Notes: a model not told the origin generated them from the letters alone. A DNA stretch of 64,000 nt from Xanthomonas albilineans (GCF_002939705.1 NZ_MDCB01000016.1:1312-65311), one strand, 5' to 3'. Shown: positions 8,804 to 19,217, numbered from the stretch's first letter. Translations and numbers: made by a program.

Positions 8804-10462
8804 CTAGCGCCGCCACCACGCTGCCAGCAACGCGCACGCTCCGGCAGCACTGCTAATCCACGCCCACAGCGACGTCCCACCCAATTGCGGTCCACCGGCA
8901 TTGAGCGCGTACAGCAAAGTGCCCACCGTGAGCAGGCCAACGCCGGCGATCGCCGCCACCACACGGCGCTGGATGCGCCGAAGGAACAGGTTGAGTTCGG
9001 CCAGATCGTGCGAGCGCATCGACAGCTCGTGGCGGCCTTCGACCTGTTGACGCAACCAGCCATGGATCAGCCGCGGCATGTCCGGCGCATGGGTCATCAG
9101 TTCCGGCAGGCGCTTGCGCAACTCTTGCAGCACGCGCTGAGGGCTGTAACGCTGGATCAGGATGCGTTCGAGCACCGGCCGCGCGACCGCCCAGATGTCC
9201 AGTTCCGGATCCAACTGGCGGCCCACGCCCTCGATATTGAGCAAGGTTTTCTGTAGCAGGATCAGTTGCGGCTGCAACGTGAGCTGATAGCGCTGGGCCA
9301 CGCGGAACAGTTTGATCAGCACCTCGGCCAGCGAAATCTGCGACAGTGGCCGGGTGAAATACGGCTCGCACACCGAACGCGCTGCCGCCTCCAGCTCGTC
9401 GATGCGCACGTTGGCCGGCATCCAGCCCGCTTCCACGTGCAACTCGGCCATGCGCCGGTAGTCCTTATTGAAGATGGCCATGAAGTTCTCGGCCAGGTAG
9501 TACTGATCTTCCTGCGAGAGCTGGCCCATGATGCCGAAGTCCAGCGCGATGAAACGCGGGTTGGCCGCGCGCGCCGGGTCGCCGTCGACCCAGATGTTGC
9601 CGGCGTGGGCGTCGGCATGGAAGAAATTGTCGCGGAACACCTGGGTGTAGAACACGCGCACGCCCTTGGCCGCCAGCACCCGACGGTCGATGCCGGCGGC
9701 ATCCAGCGAGGCGATGTCGTCGGAGGGAATGCCGCGCACCCGCTCCAGGGTCAGCGCGCGCTCGGCGGTGTGGGTCCAGATCACCTCGGGCACGTACAGA
9801 TCATCCGAGTGCAGCCAGAACCGGCGCAGCACGCTGGCGTTGGCGCCTTCGCGCTGCAGGTCCAGCTCCGCGGCCAGGGTGGTCTCGATCTCGGCCACCA
9901 CTTCGCGCGGACGGATCTTGTCGGCGCGTGGGTGGGTGCGCTCAAGCAACGCCGCGGCGGATTTCAATAGCGCGATGTCGGCGTTGATTTGCATTTCGAT
10001 GTCTGGGCGCAGCACCTTGACCACCACCTCGCGGCCATCGTGCAGCGTCGCCGCGTGTACCTGCGCGATCGAGGCCGAGGCCAGCGGCTCGGTGTCGAAA
10101 CTGGCGAAGGCCACCGCGATCGGCCGGCCCAGCGCCTGCTCGACGATGCGCCGCGCCGCCTCGCCATCGAATGGGCGGACCCGATCCTGCAACAAGGTCA
10201 GTTCCGCGGCCACGTCCGGCGGCATCAGGTCGCGGCGGGTGGACAGGATCTGCCCGAACTTGACGAAGAGCGGCCCCAGATCCTGTAACGCCAGGCGCAA
10301 GCGCGCACCGCGCGACTGCGCGGCGATGTCGGGACTGGCACGCGGCACGAACGGCTTGGCCAGGTCCAGCCATCGTTCGATCGGGGTGCCGTCGAGCAGA
10401 TCATCCAGGCGGTAGCGCAAGATCACCCGGCCGATGCGGCTGGCGCGAAACAGCGCCTTCAT
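8804..10462 (-). CDS. ubiB: Ubiquinone biosynthesis regulatory ATPase/kinase UbiB
   Basis: 552-aa UbiB/ABC1 family protein needed for ubiquinone formation. Visible family marks are the KxGQ motif ([16 protein letters not shown]), the Ala-rich loop ([14 protein letters not shown]), the invariant Lys in VVVKVLRP and the metal-binding DFG in [10 protein letters not shown]. Two hydrophobic segments near the C-terminus anchor it to the inner membrane. Its ATG overlaps the ubiJ stop by four bases (ATGA), so the two are translationally coupled. Confidence 0.95.
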   Translation of the reverse strand: MKALFRASRIGRVILRYRLDDLLDGTPIERWLDLAKPFVPRASPDIAAQSRGARLRLALQDLGPLFVKFGQILSTRRDLMPPDVAAELTLLQDRVRPFDGEAARRIVEQALGRPIAVAFASFDTEPLASASIAQVHAATLHDGREVVVKVLRPDIEMQINADIALLKSAAALLERTHPRADKIRPREVVAEIETTLAAELDLQREGANASVLRRFWLHSDDLYVPEVIWTHTAERALTLERVRGIPSDDIASLDAAGIDRRVLAAKGVRVFYTQVFRDNFFHADAHAGNIWVDGDPARAANPRFIALDFGIMGQLSQEDQYYLAENFMAIFNKDYRRMAELHVEAGWMPANVRIDELEAAARSVCEPYFTRPLSQISLAEVLIKLFRVAQRYQLTLQPQLILLQKTLLNIEGVGRQLDPELDIWAVARPVLERILIQRYSPQRVLQELRKRLPELMTHAPDMPRLIHGWLRQQVEGRHELSMRSHDLAELNLFLRRIQRRVVAAIAGVGLLTVGTLLYALNAGGPQLGGTSLWAWISSAAGACALLAAWWRR

Positions 10463-11100
10463 GCGCCGCGCTCTGGTTGCAGCCGCAACAGCCGCGCGGC
10501 CAGACGCTCCAGATCGTCGCGCAGGATATCGACGTCGTCGTAAAACGCCTCCAGTTCGGCGCGCGCGACCACGTCGCGGGATTCCTCGGTGATGTACTCG
10601 GCCGCGCTATGCGCCAGATCCTGCGCACCGTGCCAGGCATGCTGCAACGCCGAACGCACCGCGTTGGCCAATTGCACCCCAAGCACCTCGCCGAACACCT
10701 GGGCAAACGGCTGCTGCCAATCCGGATCGAAACGCGCGGCCAGTTGCTGCAGGCGGCGCGCCAGTTCGGCGTCGCCGGACACACGCACCCGCCCGACCGG
10801 GCTGCCGCCGCGCCGCGTCTGCGCCAGGAACGGCAGTTGTGCGAACAATCCACCGAGCGTGCTGCGCACCGCCAGGTCCGGCTCCTGCGCCGGGTCCACC
10901 GGGCCGACCCGCAGCCGGGTGCCGTCCACGCGGATCTGCAGGGCCAGCGCTGGCGCCTCGATGGTCAACGCCACCCGCTGACCATCGAGGTCGCGCAGGG
11001 CCTGGCAGGTCTCGGGGTCCAGCGCCAACACGCGATTGAGCGCCGCTTCCAGCGCACGGCCGGCCAGGGGCTTGAGAGCATCAAGAGGGGAGGGTGACAT
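10459..11100 (-). CDS. ubiJ: Ubiquinone biosynthesis accessory factor UbiJ (SCP2 domain)
   Basis: 213 aa. The N-terminal two thirds is a lipid-binding SCP2-type domain ([20 protein letters not shown]). The C-terminus is a helical stretch, [19 protein letters not shown]. UbiJ helps assemble the soluble ubiquinone-making complex and binds its lipid intermediates. The position directly before ubiB and the overlap support the call. An upstream ATG three codons earlier is equally possible. Confidence 0.85.
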   Translation of the reverse strand: MSPSPLDALKPLAGRALEAALNRVLALDPETCQALRDLDGQRVALTIEAPALALQIRVDGTRLRVGPVDPAQEPDLAVRSTLGGLFAQLPFLAQTRRGGSPVGRVRVSGDAELARRLQQLAARFDPDWQQPFAQVFGEVLGVQLANAVRSALQHAWHGAQDLAHSAAEYITEESRDVVARAELEAFYDDVDILRDDLERLAARLLRLQPERGA

Positions 11101-11165
11101 GTCCGGCATTCTACAAGGCTGCAGTGATGAGACATGCGCCTGCGGCGCGGGGCTATCTTGCTTCG

Positions 11166-12176
11166 CTAACGGGTCACGTGGGTACCGTGATGCCATGAGG
11201 ATGCCAGGTGTTGCAAGCCTTGCGCGATCGACACCCGCGGCACGTAGCCGAAATCGCGCCGCGCCGGTTCCATGCTGTACCAATGCGGGGTGCACAACTG
11301 CTCGGCGAGGAAACGGGTCATCGGCGGCTCGCCGCGCAGGCGCAACAGCGGCCACAGCGTCTCGCAGACGCAGGCGATGCGGTAGGCGGTCTTGAACGAC
11401 AGCGTCTTGGTCACGGCCGGCGCACCGACCGCGGCGAGCAGCCTGTTCAACACCTCGCGCATCGGCAGTGGCTCGCCATTGGAAATGAAATAGGCCTTGC
11501 CGGCGCAGGCCGCGCCCACCGCCAGATGGTCCAACGCATCGAAATGCGCCTGCGCGGCGTTGTCGATGTAAGTGGAATCGACCAGATTGTCGCCGTTGCC
11601 GACCAGGCGCAGGCGGCCCGCCTGCGCACGCGTCACCAGTTTGGGCAGGATGTGTTGATCGCCCGGCCCCCAGATCAGGCGCGGCCGCAGTGCCATCACC
11701 GCCAACTGCGCGTCGTTGGCGGCGAGCACCTTGCGTTCGGCGAGCATCTTGGTCGCCGCATACGGTGCCTGGAGATCCTCCGCGTATGGCACCTCGTCCG
11801 CGCCCAGGCCTTCGACCGGATGGGCGGCGCGGTGGGTCACACTCGGGGTGGAGGTGTAGATCAGCCGGCCCACCCCATGCGCACGGCATGCGGCCAGCAC
11901 GTTCTCGGTGCCGACCACATTGGGCTGGTAGTAACTGTCGTAGCTGCCCCAGACGCCGGCCCTGGCGGCGTTGTGGAAGACCGCGTCTGCACCGGCCAAC
12001 GCATGCCGCAGCGCCTGCGCGTCGGTCAGGTCACCACGCACCTGGGCCACGCCCAGCGTCCGTAGTTCTGCATAGTGGCCACGGTTGTAACTGACCACCT
12101 GGTGCCCGCGCGCGACCAGGCCACGACACAAGGCCTGCCCCAGGAACCCGCCACCGCCCGTCACCACAATCTTCAT
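11166..12176 (-). CDS. oleD: 2-alkyl-3-oxoalkanoate reductase OleD
   Basis: NAD(P)H-dependent short-chain dehydrogenase of the extended type, third step of long-chain olefin formation. It reduces the beta-keto acid made by OleA to a beta-hydroxy acid. The Rossmann motif is GGGGFLG near the N-terminus ([16 protein letters not shown]), and the catalytic Tyr and Lys are in [12 protein letters not shown]. 336 aa. The ATG at 12176 is chosen because the Rossmann strand begins there. Same strand as oleC with a 253-base gap. Confidence 0.92.
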   Translation of the reverse strand: MKIVVTGGGGFLGQALCRGLVARGHQVVSYNRGHYAELRTLGVAQVRGDLTDAQALRHALAGADAVFHNAARAGVWGSYDSYYQPNVVGTENVLAACRAHGVGRLIYTSTPSVTHRAAHPVEGLGADEVPYAEDLQAPYAATKMLAERKVLAANDAQLAVMALRPRLIWGPGDQHILPKLVTRAQAGRLRLVGNGDNLVDSTYIDNAAQAHFDALDHLAVGAACAGKAYFISNGEPLPMREVLNRLLAAVGAPAVTKTLSFKTAYRIACVCETLWPLLRLRGEPPMTRFLAEQLCTPHWYSMEPARRDFGYVPRVSIAQGLQHLASSWHHGTHVTR

Positions 12177-12429
12177 CGTGTCGCATCCATCGAACCAAGG
12201 GGCACACGATAGCCGGGGCCACCAGCGAAGGCGATCCACAGCGGCGCATCACGCAACCGCGTCATGCGACCCCGGTGATCCTGCGCACCGTCGGAAATCT
12301 TCACCGTGGTATCGAGCACTTCAACGCCGGTGCGGCTGTACGCCGCGTTCGGCCCGCTACCGCTGCATGGCGCTACACCCCTCGTCCGGCAAGTCGCGCA
12401 TGCTCAGCGCCGTGGCTCAGCGCCGTGGC

Positions 12430-14076
12430 TCAGCGCACACGGCCCTTGGCCCACACGGCCAGCTTTTCGCGACCGATCTTGGCGTTGTGGCGGATGTCCA
12501 CCGGAAACCCCGGGTGATGCAGGAAATCGACGATACCGGCGGTATGCGGATGCGCCAACGCCAGCGCACGCAGTTCGCTCTGTGGTCGCGTCGGCATCGC
12601 CACACCCGGCTGCACCTCGTAGCACAGCACCGGGCGCTGCGCGCCGGGCTTGCCGATCCCGACCAGGGCGCTGCGCCGCAGCCACGGCAAGGCATTGAAG
12701 ATCGGCTCGACTTGCTCGGTGTGCAACGGCCCCTGCGCGGTTTCCACACGCTGGGTTTTCCGCCCGCAGAACCATAACCGACCCTGCGCATCGAAATAAC
12801 CGACATCGCCCATGCGGTGCACGATGCGCTCGCTGCCGTCGCCTAGGCGCTCGCGGATCTTGGCCAGACGCGTGGCCGCATCGCGGTTGAAATAGGTATC
12901 GGTGGCGGTGGGCCCGGCCACGGTGATCTCGCCGACACCGCCCACCGGCAGTTCGCGCACGCCGCTCCATTGGGGAATCGCCGCATCGTCGATGGCGATG
13001 ATGCGCACCTCGTTGGGCGCCACCACTGTGCCGACGCAAGTCCCGGCGCCACTTTCGGTGGCCGCGCGGGTGTCCTGCAGTTCGCGTCCTTCGATCACCG
13101 CCACCGGCAGGCACTCGGTGGCGCCGTAGGGGGTCCACAGTTGTGCGTCTTCTGGCAACAAACGGCGTATTTTGGCCACCACCTCCGGCGGCACCGGGGC
13201 GCCCGCCGAGGTCGCACGGCGCACGTTCGGCAGCGGTTTGCCGTAGTCGGCCAAGACTCGCATCAGTGCCGGCGATCCGAACAATTGGGTCACACCGAAG
13301 CGCGCGATCGCAGCGTGCAGCCTGCGCGGATCGACGTTGGCCGGACGGGTCGGATCCATATCCGGAATCACCGAGGTCAGGCCCAGCGCCGGGTCGAACA
13401 ATGCGAACGGCGGGAACGTGGGCAAGTCGACGCCGCCAGGCAGCATGCCGAAAGCGTTGCGCATCAGCTCGATCTGACCGACGAAATGGCGGTGCCGATA
13501 GACCACGCCCTTGGGTACGCCAGTGGAGCCGCTGGTGAACAGGATCGCGGCCACCGCGTCGGCGTCGGTGGCCGCCAGCTGGCCGACCGCGCCTCGACCG
13601 GCACGCTCGATCCGCGCCAGCGTGGTGCCACCCCAGGCCCAGCGCCGGCCCACGGTGACGATGTGCGTGGCCGACCGTGCCCAGCCCAGCAGGCGCCGCG
13701 CCAACTGCGCGAGTGGGATGCCGATGAATGCCTGTGGCTGCGCCTCGTCCAGGCATTGCGTGAGCGCGCGCTTGTCGATGCCCGGATCGACCAGCACCGG
13801 CACCGCGCCAGCCTTGAACAAGGCAAACATCAACAGGAAGAACTCCGGCGATGGCCGCACCATCACCACCGTGCGGGTTCCGTGACCGATCCCGTAGTCG
13901 GCCAGACCCGCAGCGATTGCATCGCTGCGCGCGTCCAATTGCGCATAACTCAGGGTCACGTCATAGGCGGCCAGGCCATCGGCACCGCGCCGACCAGGGC
14001 AGCGGATCGCGATCTGGTCGGGACGCTCGCGCGCCAACGGCGACAGCGTCGCCGCGATGTTCCAGTTGGTGCTCAT
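12430..14076 (-). CDS. oleC: Beta-lactone synthetase OleC
   Basis: 548-aa AMP-forming adenylate enzyme. It converts the beta-hydroxy acid from OleD to a beta-lactone with ATP. The P-loop-like motif AILFTSGSTGVPKGVVYRH and the C-terminal GDVGYFDAQGRLWFCGRK are clear. Neighbouring oleD, oleB and oleA distinguish it from an ordinary acyl-CoA ligase. Just past the stop is a short tandem repeat (about 12402-12434). Confidence 0.93.
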   Translation of the reverse strand: MSTNWNIAATLSPLARERPDQIAIRCPGRRGADGLAAYDVTLSYAQLDARSDAIAAGLADYGIGHGTRTVVMVRPSPEFFLLMFALFKAGAVPVLVDPGIDKRALTQCLDEAQPQAFIGIPLAQLARRLLGWARSATHIVTVGRRWAWGGTTLARIERAGRGAVGQLAATDADAVAAILFTSGSTGVPKGVVYRHRHFVGQIELMRNAFGMLPGGVDLPTFPPFALFDPALGLTSVIPDMDPTRPANVDPRRLHAAIARFGVTQLFGSPALMRVLADYGKPLPNVRRATSAGAPVPPEVVAKIRRLLPEDAQLWTPYGATECLPVAVIEGRELQDTRAATESGAGTCVGTVVAPNEVRIIAIDDAAIPQWSGVRELPVGGVGEITVAGPTATDTYFNRDAATRLAKIRERLGDGSERIVHRMGDVGYFDAQGRLWFCGRKTQRVETAQGPLHTEQVEPIFNALPWLRRSALVGIGKPGAQRPVLCYEVQPGVAMPTRPQSELRALALAHPHTAGIVDFLHHPGFPVDIRHNAKIGREKLAVWAKGRVR

Positions 14077-14185
14077 CCGTGGATTATCGCCGATGCCGCA
14101 CTCGCGAACGGCACCACAGGCCGCATCGGTTCGGTCACAATGCCGCGCTCCTCAACGCGCTTGCCGCGCAAAACCCGGCGGTGTC

Positions 14186-14560
14186 ATGGCTCATCCTTGC
14201 CTCACTTGCGGCGCTTGCTGCGCCTACTTTCGCGTCAGTTTCCACTGGAGCGAAGCCGATCCCGCACTCGGCGGCAGGGTGCCGTTCGACCTCACCGAAC
14301 CGCTACGCACGCACGAGCGGGTGATGCGCGGGACCTCGCAAGCGCAACCGCGCTGCGTCGCGCTGGATGCCGACATCGGCCGCTACAGCCGTTGCACGAT
14401 CCACACCCACCGCCCTTCCGTGTGTGCGGCGGTTCCCGCCTCGCTGGAGTTCGGCGAACGCAGTGCGCAATGCGACAAGGCGCGATTGGCGCACGGGCTC
14501 TCACTCTTGAACGAAGCAGACTGGGACGGCGTGGTCGAGCGCAATTTTCCGGATGCCTGA
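14186..14560 (+). CDS. YkgJ-family cysteine cluster protein
   Basis: 124 aa. The N-terminal cluster CLTCGACC and two later cysteines (RCTIHTHRPSVC) form the metal-binding pattern of the YkgJ/UPF0153 family, probably zinc or Fe-S. Function unknown. It stands on the + strand between oleC and oleB, divergent from oleC, so it interrupts the otherwise one-directional ole block. Confidence 0.85.
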   Translation: MAHPCLTCGACCAYFRVSFHWSEADPALGGRVPFDLTEPLRTHERVMRGTSQAQPRCVALDADIGRYSRCTIHTHRPSVCAAVPASLEFGERSAQCDKARLAHGLSLLNEADWDGVVERNFPDA

Positions 14561-14673
14561 AACGGCGCGAGGCAGGTCGCGACCGCCTGCGCCGGACAGG
14601 CTTTATTGCGCCTTGCCGCCCACATCGAGTCCGGCGCTGCCGCGGCGGACCCACGCACAGGCGTGGACACGGT

Positions 14674-15162
14674 TCACTTGTGTGTCCACCCGGTTGGCAC
14701 CGGATTGGTCACCGTGTTCTTTTCCTGGGTGTAAGTGCCGTTCTGCTGCGCAATGGCTTCGCCGGTATCGACAATGGCGTTTTGGATGAACACGTTTTGC
14801 TTCTCGCCACGCACGAACGTCAATTGATGGAAGGCGGTCTTGTTACCCCAATCTTCGGAAGGCAAGGAAATGAACCTGACGGTATAGGTCTGGTCATCGA
14901 AACTGCCTTGCAGCACGTACACCCCGTAATGGTTTTCGCCCTGGGAAATGAGCTTGTAGACGCCGTTGCTGTAGTAATAGAGTTCGGCATCGGGGAACGG
15001 TTTCTTATCGTACATTTTCCGATAATGCAGCACCTGCTTGATGGTGGGCTGGCCGAAACCGACCACCAGCGTCTTGCCATCGCGGGAAGTCGTCAGGTCT
15101 TCCGCATGCACACCCGTACTACTCATCGACATCATTAACATCGATATTGCCATTGCTTTCAC
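14674..15162 (-). CDS. Secreted hypothetical protein (162 aa)
   Basis: No family recognised. The start is a GTG with AGGAG ten bases upstream. A Met/Ser-rich signal peptide ends near STGVHA, followed by EDLTTSRDGKTLVVGFGQ. The mature part of about 140 aa is rich in Tyr, Gln and Thr and has no cysteine. Codon use is less GC-rich than in the ole genes on both sides, which suggests an insertion into the ole cluster. Probably periplasmic or exported. Confidence 0.7.
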   Translation of the reverse strand: MKAMAISMLMMSMSSTGVHAEDLTTSRDGKTLVVGFGQPTIKQVLHYRKMYDKKPFPDAELYYYSNGVYKLISQGENHYGVYVLQGSFDDQTYTVRFISLPSEDWGNKTAFHQLTFVRGEKQNVFIQNAIVDTGEAIAQQNGTYTQEKNTVTNPVPTGWTHK

Positions 15163-15433
15163 TGGATTTGTCTCCTGTCGGTTTCAATCAATCGCCCGAT
15201 GTGGCGAACCGCATACAGCACATGTCCACTGTATATTGGCGGTCTTATCATGGAGCAGCAATCGGTTGCATTTTCGACAGCCAAGCACAATTGCCGATGC
15301 AGCCGATGGCGACGCATACGGCGTGACCGCCCTCCATTGTCCAGAATCCGCATGGACAGCAACGCCACGTCATCGCACCGCATTGCCAGCGACGCTTACG
15401 TCCAACCCGCCTCCATTTCACCCAAGCGCGCGC

Positions 15434-16339
15434 TCACGCCAACGGATGCGCGTCCAGAAACCTGCGGATCGCCGGCACTAACACCTCGTGTTTGTCTTCC
15501 AGCACATAATGGTTGGCATCCTCGAACGCCATGACCTCGGCCTGTGGCAACGCGCGGCGAAATCCCTCGAGGAAATGGTGATCGAAGCAGATGTCGCGCA
15601 AACCCCAGCCGATGAATGCGGGGCGATCGGCGAACCCAGGCAGCGCCTGCGCCGCACGCTCGAGCAACGACCACGCCGGATCCGCTGGCGATAGTGGAAT
15701 GTCCTGCATGAAGCGAATGGTGGAAATACGGTTGGCCCAAGTGTCGTACGGCGCCACGTAAGCGCGGCGCACGTCGGCGGGCATGCGTCGCGACACGCCC
15801 AACCACGATGCGCCGGCGGAGAAGGCGTTGAAGGTACGGATGAACCACTCGCCCAAACGCCAGTGCCTGCCCATGGCAATCTGCCACGGCATCGGCTTGG
15901 CTGCCGGCAGTGGAAACGCCGCCGTGTTGGTGATCAGCAGACGTCGGACCTGTGCAAAGTGCGATAGCGCCCAGCCGAAGCCGATCATGCCACCCCAATC
16001 GTGCACGGCCAGCGTCACCGGGCCATCGATGCGCAGATGCCGCAACAGCGCATCGAGATCGTCCACACGCGATTGCAGCGTGTAGTCATAGCCTGGCTGC
16101 GCGCCTGGCGCATCGTCCGGTTTGTCCGACAGGCCCATGCCGATGTGGTCGGGCACGATGCAGCGGTATCGGTCAGACAGTCCAGTCACCAGCGTGCGCC
16201 ACAGATAGCTCCATGACGGATTGCCATGCAGCATCAGCACCACCTCGCCCTCGCGCGGACCTTCGTCGAGGTAGGACATCTGCAAGCCCGGACGAACCTG
16301 GAAGCGCTGCGCAGTGAAGGAATAGCCGGGGTAGTTCAT
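15434..16339 (-). CDS. oleB: Beta-lactone decarboxylase OleB
   Basis: 301-aa alpha/beta hydrolase of the haloalkane-dehalogenase type. In the olefin pathway it removes CO2 from the beta-lactone made by OleC, giving the cis-olefin. The nucleophile is Asp114 in AVHDWGG, the HGNPSWSYLW oxyanion segment is present, and the acid/base His is in DANHYVLED. The start MNYPGYSF agrees with the X. campestris enzyme as I remember it, although the frame is open further upstream. Confidence 0.92.
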   Translation of the reverse strand: MNYPGYSFTAQRFQVRPGLQMSYLDEGPREGEVVLMLHGNPSWSYLWRTLVTGLSDRYRCIVPDHIGMGLSDKPDDAPGAQPGYDYTLQSRVDDLDALLRHLRIDGPVTLAVHDWGGMIGFGWALSHFAQVRRLLITNTAAFPLPAAKPMPWQIAMGRHWRLGEWFIRTFNAFSAGASWLGVSRRMPADVRRAYVAPYDTWANRISTIRFMQDIPLSPADPAWSLLERAAQALPGFADRPAFIGWGLRDICFDHHFLEGFRRALPQAEVMAFEDANHYVLEDKHEVLVPAIRRFLDAHPLA

Positions 16340-16922
16340 GCGGATGGCAACTTCTCGTGGACGGAGACGGTAGTGGGAGACAGACATCGCGTTCCAGCAT
16401 CTGCATGCGCAGCGCACGCACCTGGACGAAAGTGCGTCAGCCACGCTCAGTGGTGTCGGCACCACGTCCAAGCCATTCGAACAGCGGCCGGTTCACATAA
16501 TAGTTGCTGCGCCCGACCCTGAGCTTCTGCACGACCACACTTTGTGCCAGCGGATCGAGCAGTCTGGATGATTGAACGGATCGTGGATCAAGTCCTGCCC
16601 ATGAAACCAATCACGCTCTGACACAGGCGTTACTTGGATACCGCAACAATGATTCGTTGCCCATTCGTCTTGCTCACGCATCACCTGAAGCAACCGACAA
16701 TATCGATGCCGCCGCTAAGACCGTTTCCATCTTAGGCGAAGGATGCTCTCTTGGATCTCGAGACGCGCTGGACAGAGCCGCTGTAACGCGGGGATGGGCA
16801 TCGTGGCCGCCACATGCGAGGAAAAACGGATTTTATATGCTCACCAAAGCAAACCTGTCTAATTTTTCCAAGATCTATACATGTTCGCTTTGCCACGATG
16901 CTGCAAGCACGCTCCTCCCCGC
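16340..16922. other. Gap between oleA and oleB with a possible gene fragment
   Basis: No intact gene. On the minus strand a frame from about 16614 to a stop at 16437 ends VGRSNYYVNRPLFEWLGRG, which resembles a winged-helix tail as seen at the end of Fic-type proteins, though the match is weak. The rest shows nothing recognisable. Confidence 0.35.
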
Positions 16923-17939
16923 CTACCACACCACCTCGGCCATTGAGCAGTTCAGGCCCGAGCCGATGCCCATCAACGCGATACGGTCACCCTTCTTCAG
17001 CCGGCCCAGTTCTTTCAGTTTGCTCAACACGATCGGCACGCTGGCGGGACCGATGTTGCCGTGTTCGCCAAAGATGGTCATGACCTTCTTGGGATCGATG
17101 CCGAAATTCTTGATGAAGGCTTGCGTGTGCGGCAGGCTGACCTGATGGATGACGAACTGATCCAATTCATCCACCGCCCAGCCCAGTGCCTGCTTGGCGG
17201 CGGCAAAGGTCTTATGCGCCAGCTTGATGCCTTCGATCAACAGCATTCGGGTGTCGGTGACCATGCGGTCCAGGTTGCCACGGCACAACTTGTTCCACTC
17301 GGTGGCCGAGCGGGTCACACAGCCGCGGTAACGCGGCGCGTCCGGTACCAATTCGGCACGCGCCATCACCATCGCCGCGGCGCCACAGCCCAGCGTCAGC
17401 GCTGCCAGCTCGTCGCGGAATTCGTTCGCGGTCACCTCCGGCGAGGTCATCCGTTCCAGGGTCTTCTCGTAGAGCAGGTTGGCGGTTTCGCCGTCGACGA
17501 CCAGGGCGTAATCGATTTCGCGGCGCTCAATCATCCGCGCCGCGATGTCCATGCCGTTGATGAAGGCCAGGCAGGCATTGGCGACGTCGAAGGTCATGCA
17601 CTGCTCGCCGACACCCAGGTTGCCCGACACGATGCTGGCCGTGGAAGGCTCCAGGTAGTCTCGACTGACCGAGGTATTGACCAGCAAACCGATCTGGTTG
17701 GCCTCGATACCCGCATCCTGCATCGCCTTGCGCGCGGCCAGGGTGGCTACGTCGGAAGCTTGCATGCCCTGATCCCACATGCGCCGCGCATGGATACCGG
17801 CGATATCGCCCAGTGCATCGGCACGGATACCAAGCCGCTGGTATGTCGGCTGCAGACGCTCGTTGATCTGCTTAGAAGTCAGCGTATGCGGCGCATCGAT
17901 GTGCGCCAGCCCCGCAATGGAGACGTTGTTAAAGAGCAT
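16923..17939 (-). CDS. oleA: Acyl-CoA condensing enzyme OleA
   Basis: 338-aa thiolase-fold enzyme that joins two long-chain acyl-CoAs head to head to a beta-keto acid, the first step of long-chain olefin synthesis. The nucleophile is Cys123 in FDVANACLAFING, and the Glu of RDYLEPSTAS corresponds to the base that activates the second substrate. FGEHGNIGPASVP carries the conserved Asn. It is the promoter-proximal ole gene. The product also resembles FabH-like synthases, but the ole neighbours settle the call. Confidence 0.95.
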   Translation of the reverse strand: MLFNNVSIAGLAHIDAPHTLTSKQINERLQPTYQRLGIRADALGDIAGIHARRMWDQGMQASDVATLAARKAMQDAGIEANQIGLLVNTSVSRDYLEPSTASIVSGNLGVGEQCMTFDVANACLAFINGMDIAARMIERREIDYALVVDGETANLLYEKTLERMTSPEVTANEFRDELAALTLGCGAAAMVMARAELVPDAPRYRGCVTRSATEWNKLCRGNLDRMVTDTRMLLIEGIKLAHKTFAAAKQALGWAVDELDQFVIHQVSLPHTQAFIKNFGIDPKKVMTIFGEHGNIGPASVPIVLSKLKELGRLKKGDRIALMGIGSGLNCSMAEVVW

Positions 17940-18040
17940 CGAGGTGTACGCCAGGCTAAGGCGAGGGGCGCCAATTCTAGCGGCTGCCCGGTTTTAGCGC
18001 ATCTTTAACAGATCCAGGGAAAGCGTATGGCCTGAGCGAT

Positions 18041-18358
18041 TCAGGATCCGCTGCATTGGTAGGCCGCAAACCGCTGCTCGCCATTGCTCGGCTCGCCCAT
18101 GGCTTGCACGGTGTTGGCGCCCACCCCCGGCGCCTCGTTGCGGGCCAGAGTCTCCAGCTCTTCCCGCACCCGCAGCGGATTGCGCTGGTAGAAGCCGACG
18201 CTGCTCTTTACCGACACAACCACCTCGCCCCGCTTCTCGCAACCAGTCACGGCCTGCCCAGGCAGCAGCACTCGCACACCCTTGCCTTCCGGCGCCATCG
18301 GCACCCAGGTGCAGGCCGCGAGACTGACAAGTACGAAGGACACGATCAATAAGCGCAT
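18041..18358 (-). CDS. DUF4156-type small lipoprotein
   Basis: 105 aa. The lipoprotein signal MRLLIVSFVLVSLAAC is followed by a short domain with two further cysteines (VTGCEKRGE and AAYQCSGS). The segment ELETLARNEAPGVGANTVQ fits the DUF4156 / YjeI group. Function unknown. It precedes oleA on the same strand and might share its transcript. Confidence 0.75.
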   Translation of the reverse strand: MRLLIVSFVLVSLAACTWVPMAPEGKGVRVLLPGQAVTGCEKRGEVVVSVKSSVGFYQRNPLRVREELETLARNEAPGVGANTVQAMGEPSNGEQRFAAYQCSGS

Positions 18359-18836
18359 GGGCAGGCCGCTGGTAGGTGGACTCGGATTGTGGCGCACATC
18401 GCTGAATCGGCGATGACGTTTACTGGCTCGATACCGCAGTCCGGTGCCGCAGGTGTCGGCCACCTCGATCGGCGCCGGCAAGCTCAGGGTCCGATGGCGC
18501 GGCGGAAGCCTGCCATCTCTTTGCGCGATCAACGCCGTCTTGGCGTGGGCGGACAGCCCCATCTGCTCGTACACCCGAATGCAGCGCTGGAATGCGGCGG
18601 ATGCATGCGGGAAGACCTGCACCGGCTCGCGGACACCATCACACGAATTAATTTCCTTATAAAACAATAGTTTGTAGTTTCAGCAAGATCTCCTTGATAG
18701 GGCAAACGCCACCGAACGGCTAAAAATGAATTTTAGCTTAATTGAAATGCGCGATCGTCAAGAGGACTTGATCTTTCTGACTTGGTGTTTTACTTTACTA
18801 CAACACCACTATTTAAATACACCAATGAGGCCGCCG
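18359..18836. other. Intergenic DNA between divergent genes
   Basis: The minus frame stays open here from a TTG at 18667 into the DUF4156 gene without a recognisable product. The right half (18650-18830) is AT-rich and probably carries promoters for the flanking divergent genes. No specific site could be assigned. Confidence 0.35.
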
Positions 18837-19217
18837 ATGAAAACCGTCTCCTTCCTGCTGACCACAGCCATTGCAGCGCTGTGTGCCATACCAGCACTCG
18901 CCGCTCCTCGCGTCGTCACCCTAGGCGTTGTCCAGGTGCATCCTTCCGCCGAGCAGCTCGCCCAGCGTCACACCACAATGCCGGGCCGCATCGTCACTCT
19001 CACCACAGTGCAAGTACGCCCGTCGGCCGACCTAATCGCGCTGCGCGATGCGGAGCAAGCCGCCAGCTCACACCTGCCGCCCCTGGCGACGGTGCATGTA
19101 TACCCAGATGCCAACCTGCAGCCGGTCTTCGCACTCGGCAATGAGATGGGCAGCGTGCTGAAGCAGTTGTGGCCGGATATGCGGCAGTGGGGTCAAGCAC
19201 TGGCGCGCAGTGAGTGA
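18837..19217 (+). CDS. Secreted hypothetical protein (126 aa) with internal repeat
   Basis: Signal peptide FLLTTAIAALCAIPALA, then three copies of a short unit: VVTLGVVQVHPSAEQLAQR, IVTLTTVQVRPSADLIALR and LATVHVYPDANLQPV. No known family. GAGG before the second ATG supports this start over the one four codons earlier. Probably periplasmic. Confidence 0.65.
   Translation: MKTVSFLLTTAIAALCAIPALAAPRVVTLGVVQVHPSAEQLAQRHTTMPGRIVTLTTVQVRPSADLIALRDAEQAASSHLPPLATVHVYPDANLQPVFALGNEMGSVLKQLWPDMRQWGQALARSE

Noticed and set aside
12970-15138. A 722-codon + strand frame across oleC and the following genes
   Set aside because: It is antisense to the conserved oleC gene and to the secreted protein, has no ribosome-binding site and no recognisable domain. 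Long shadow frames are normal at this GC content.
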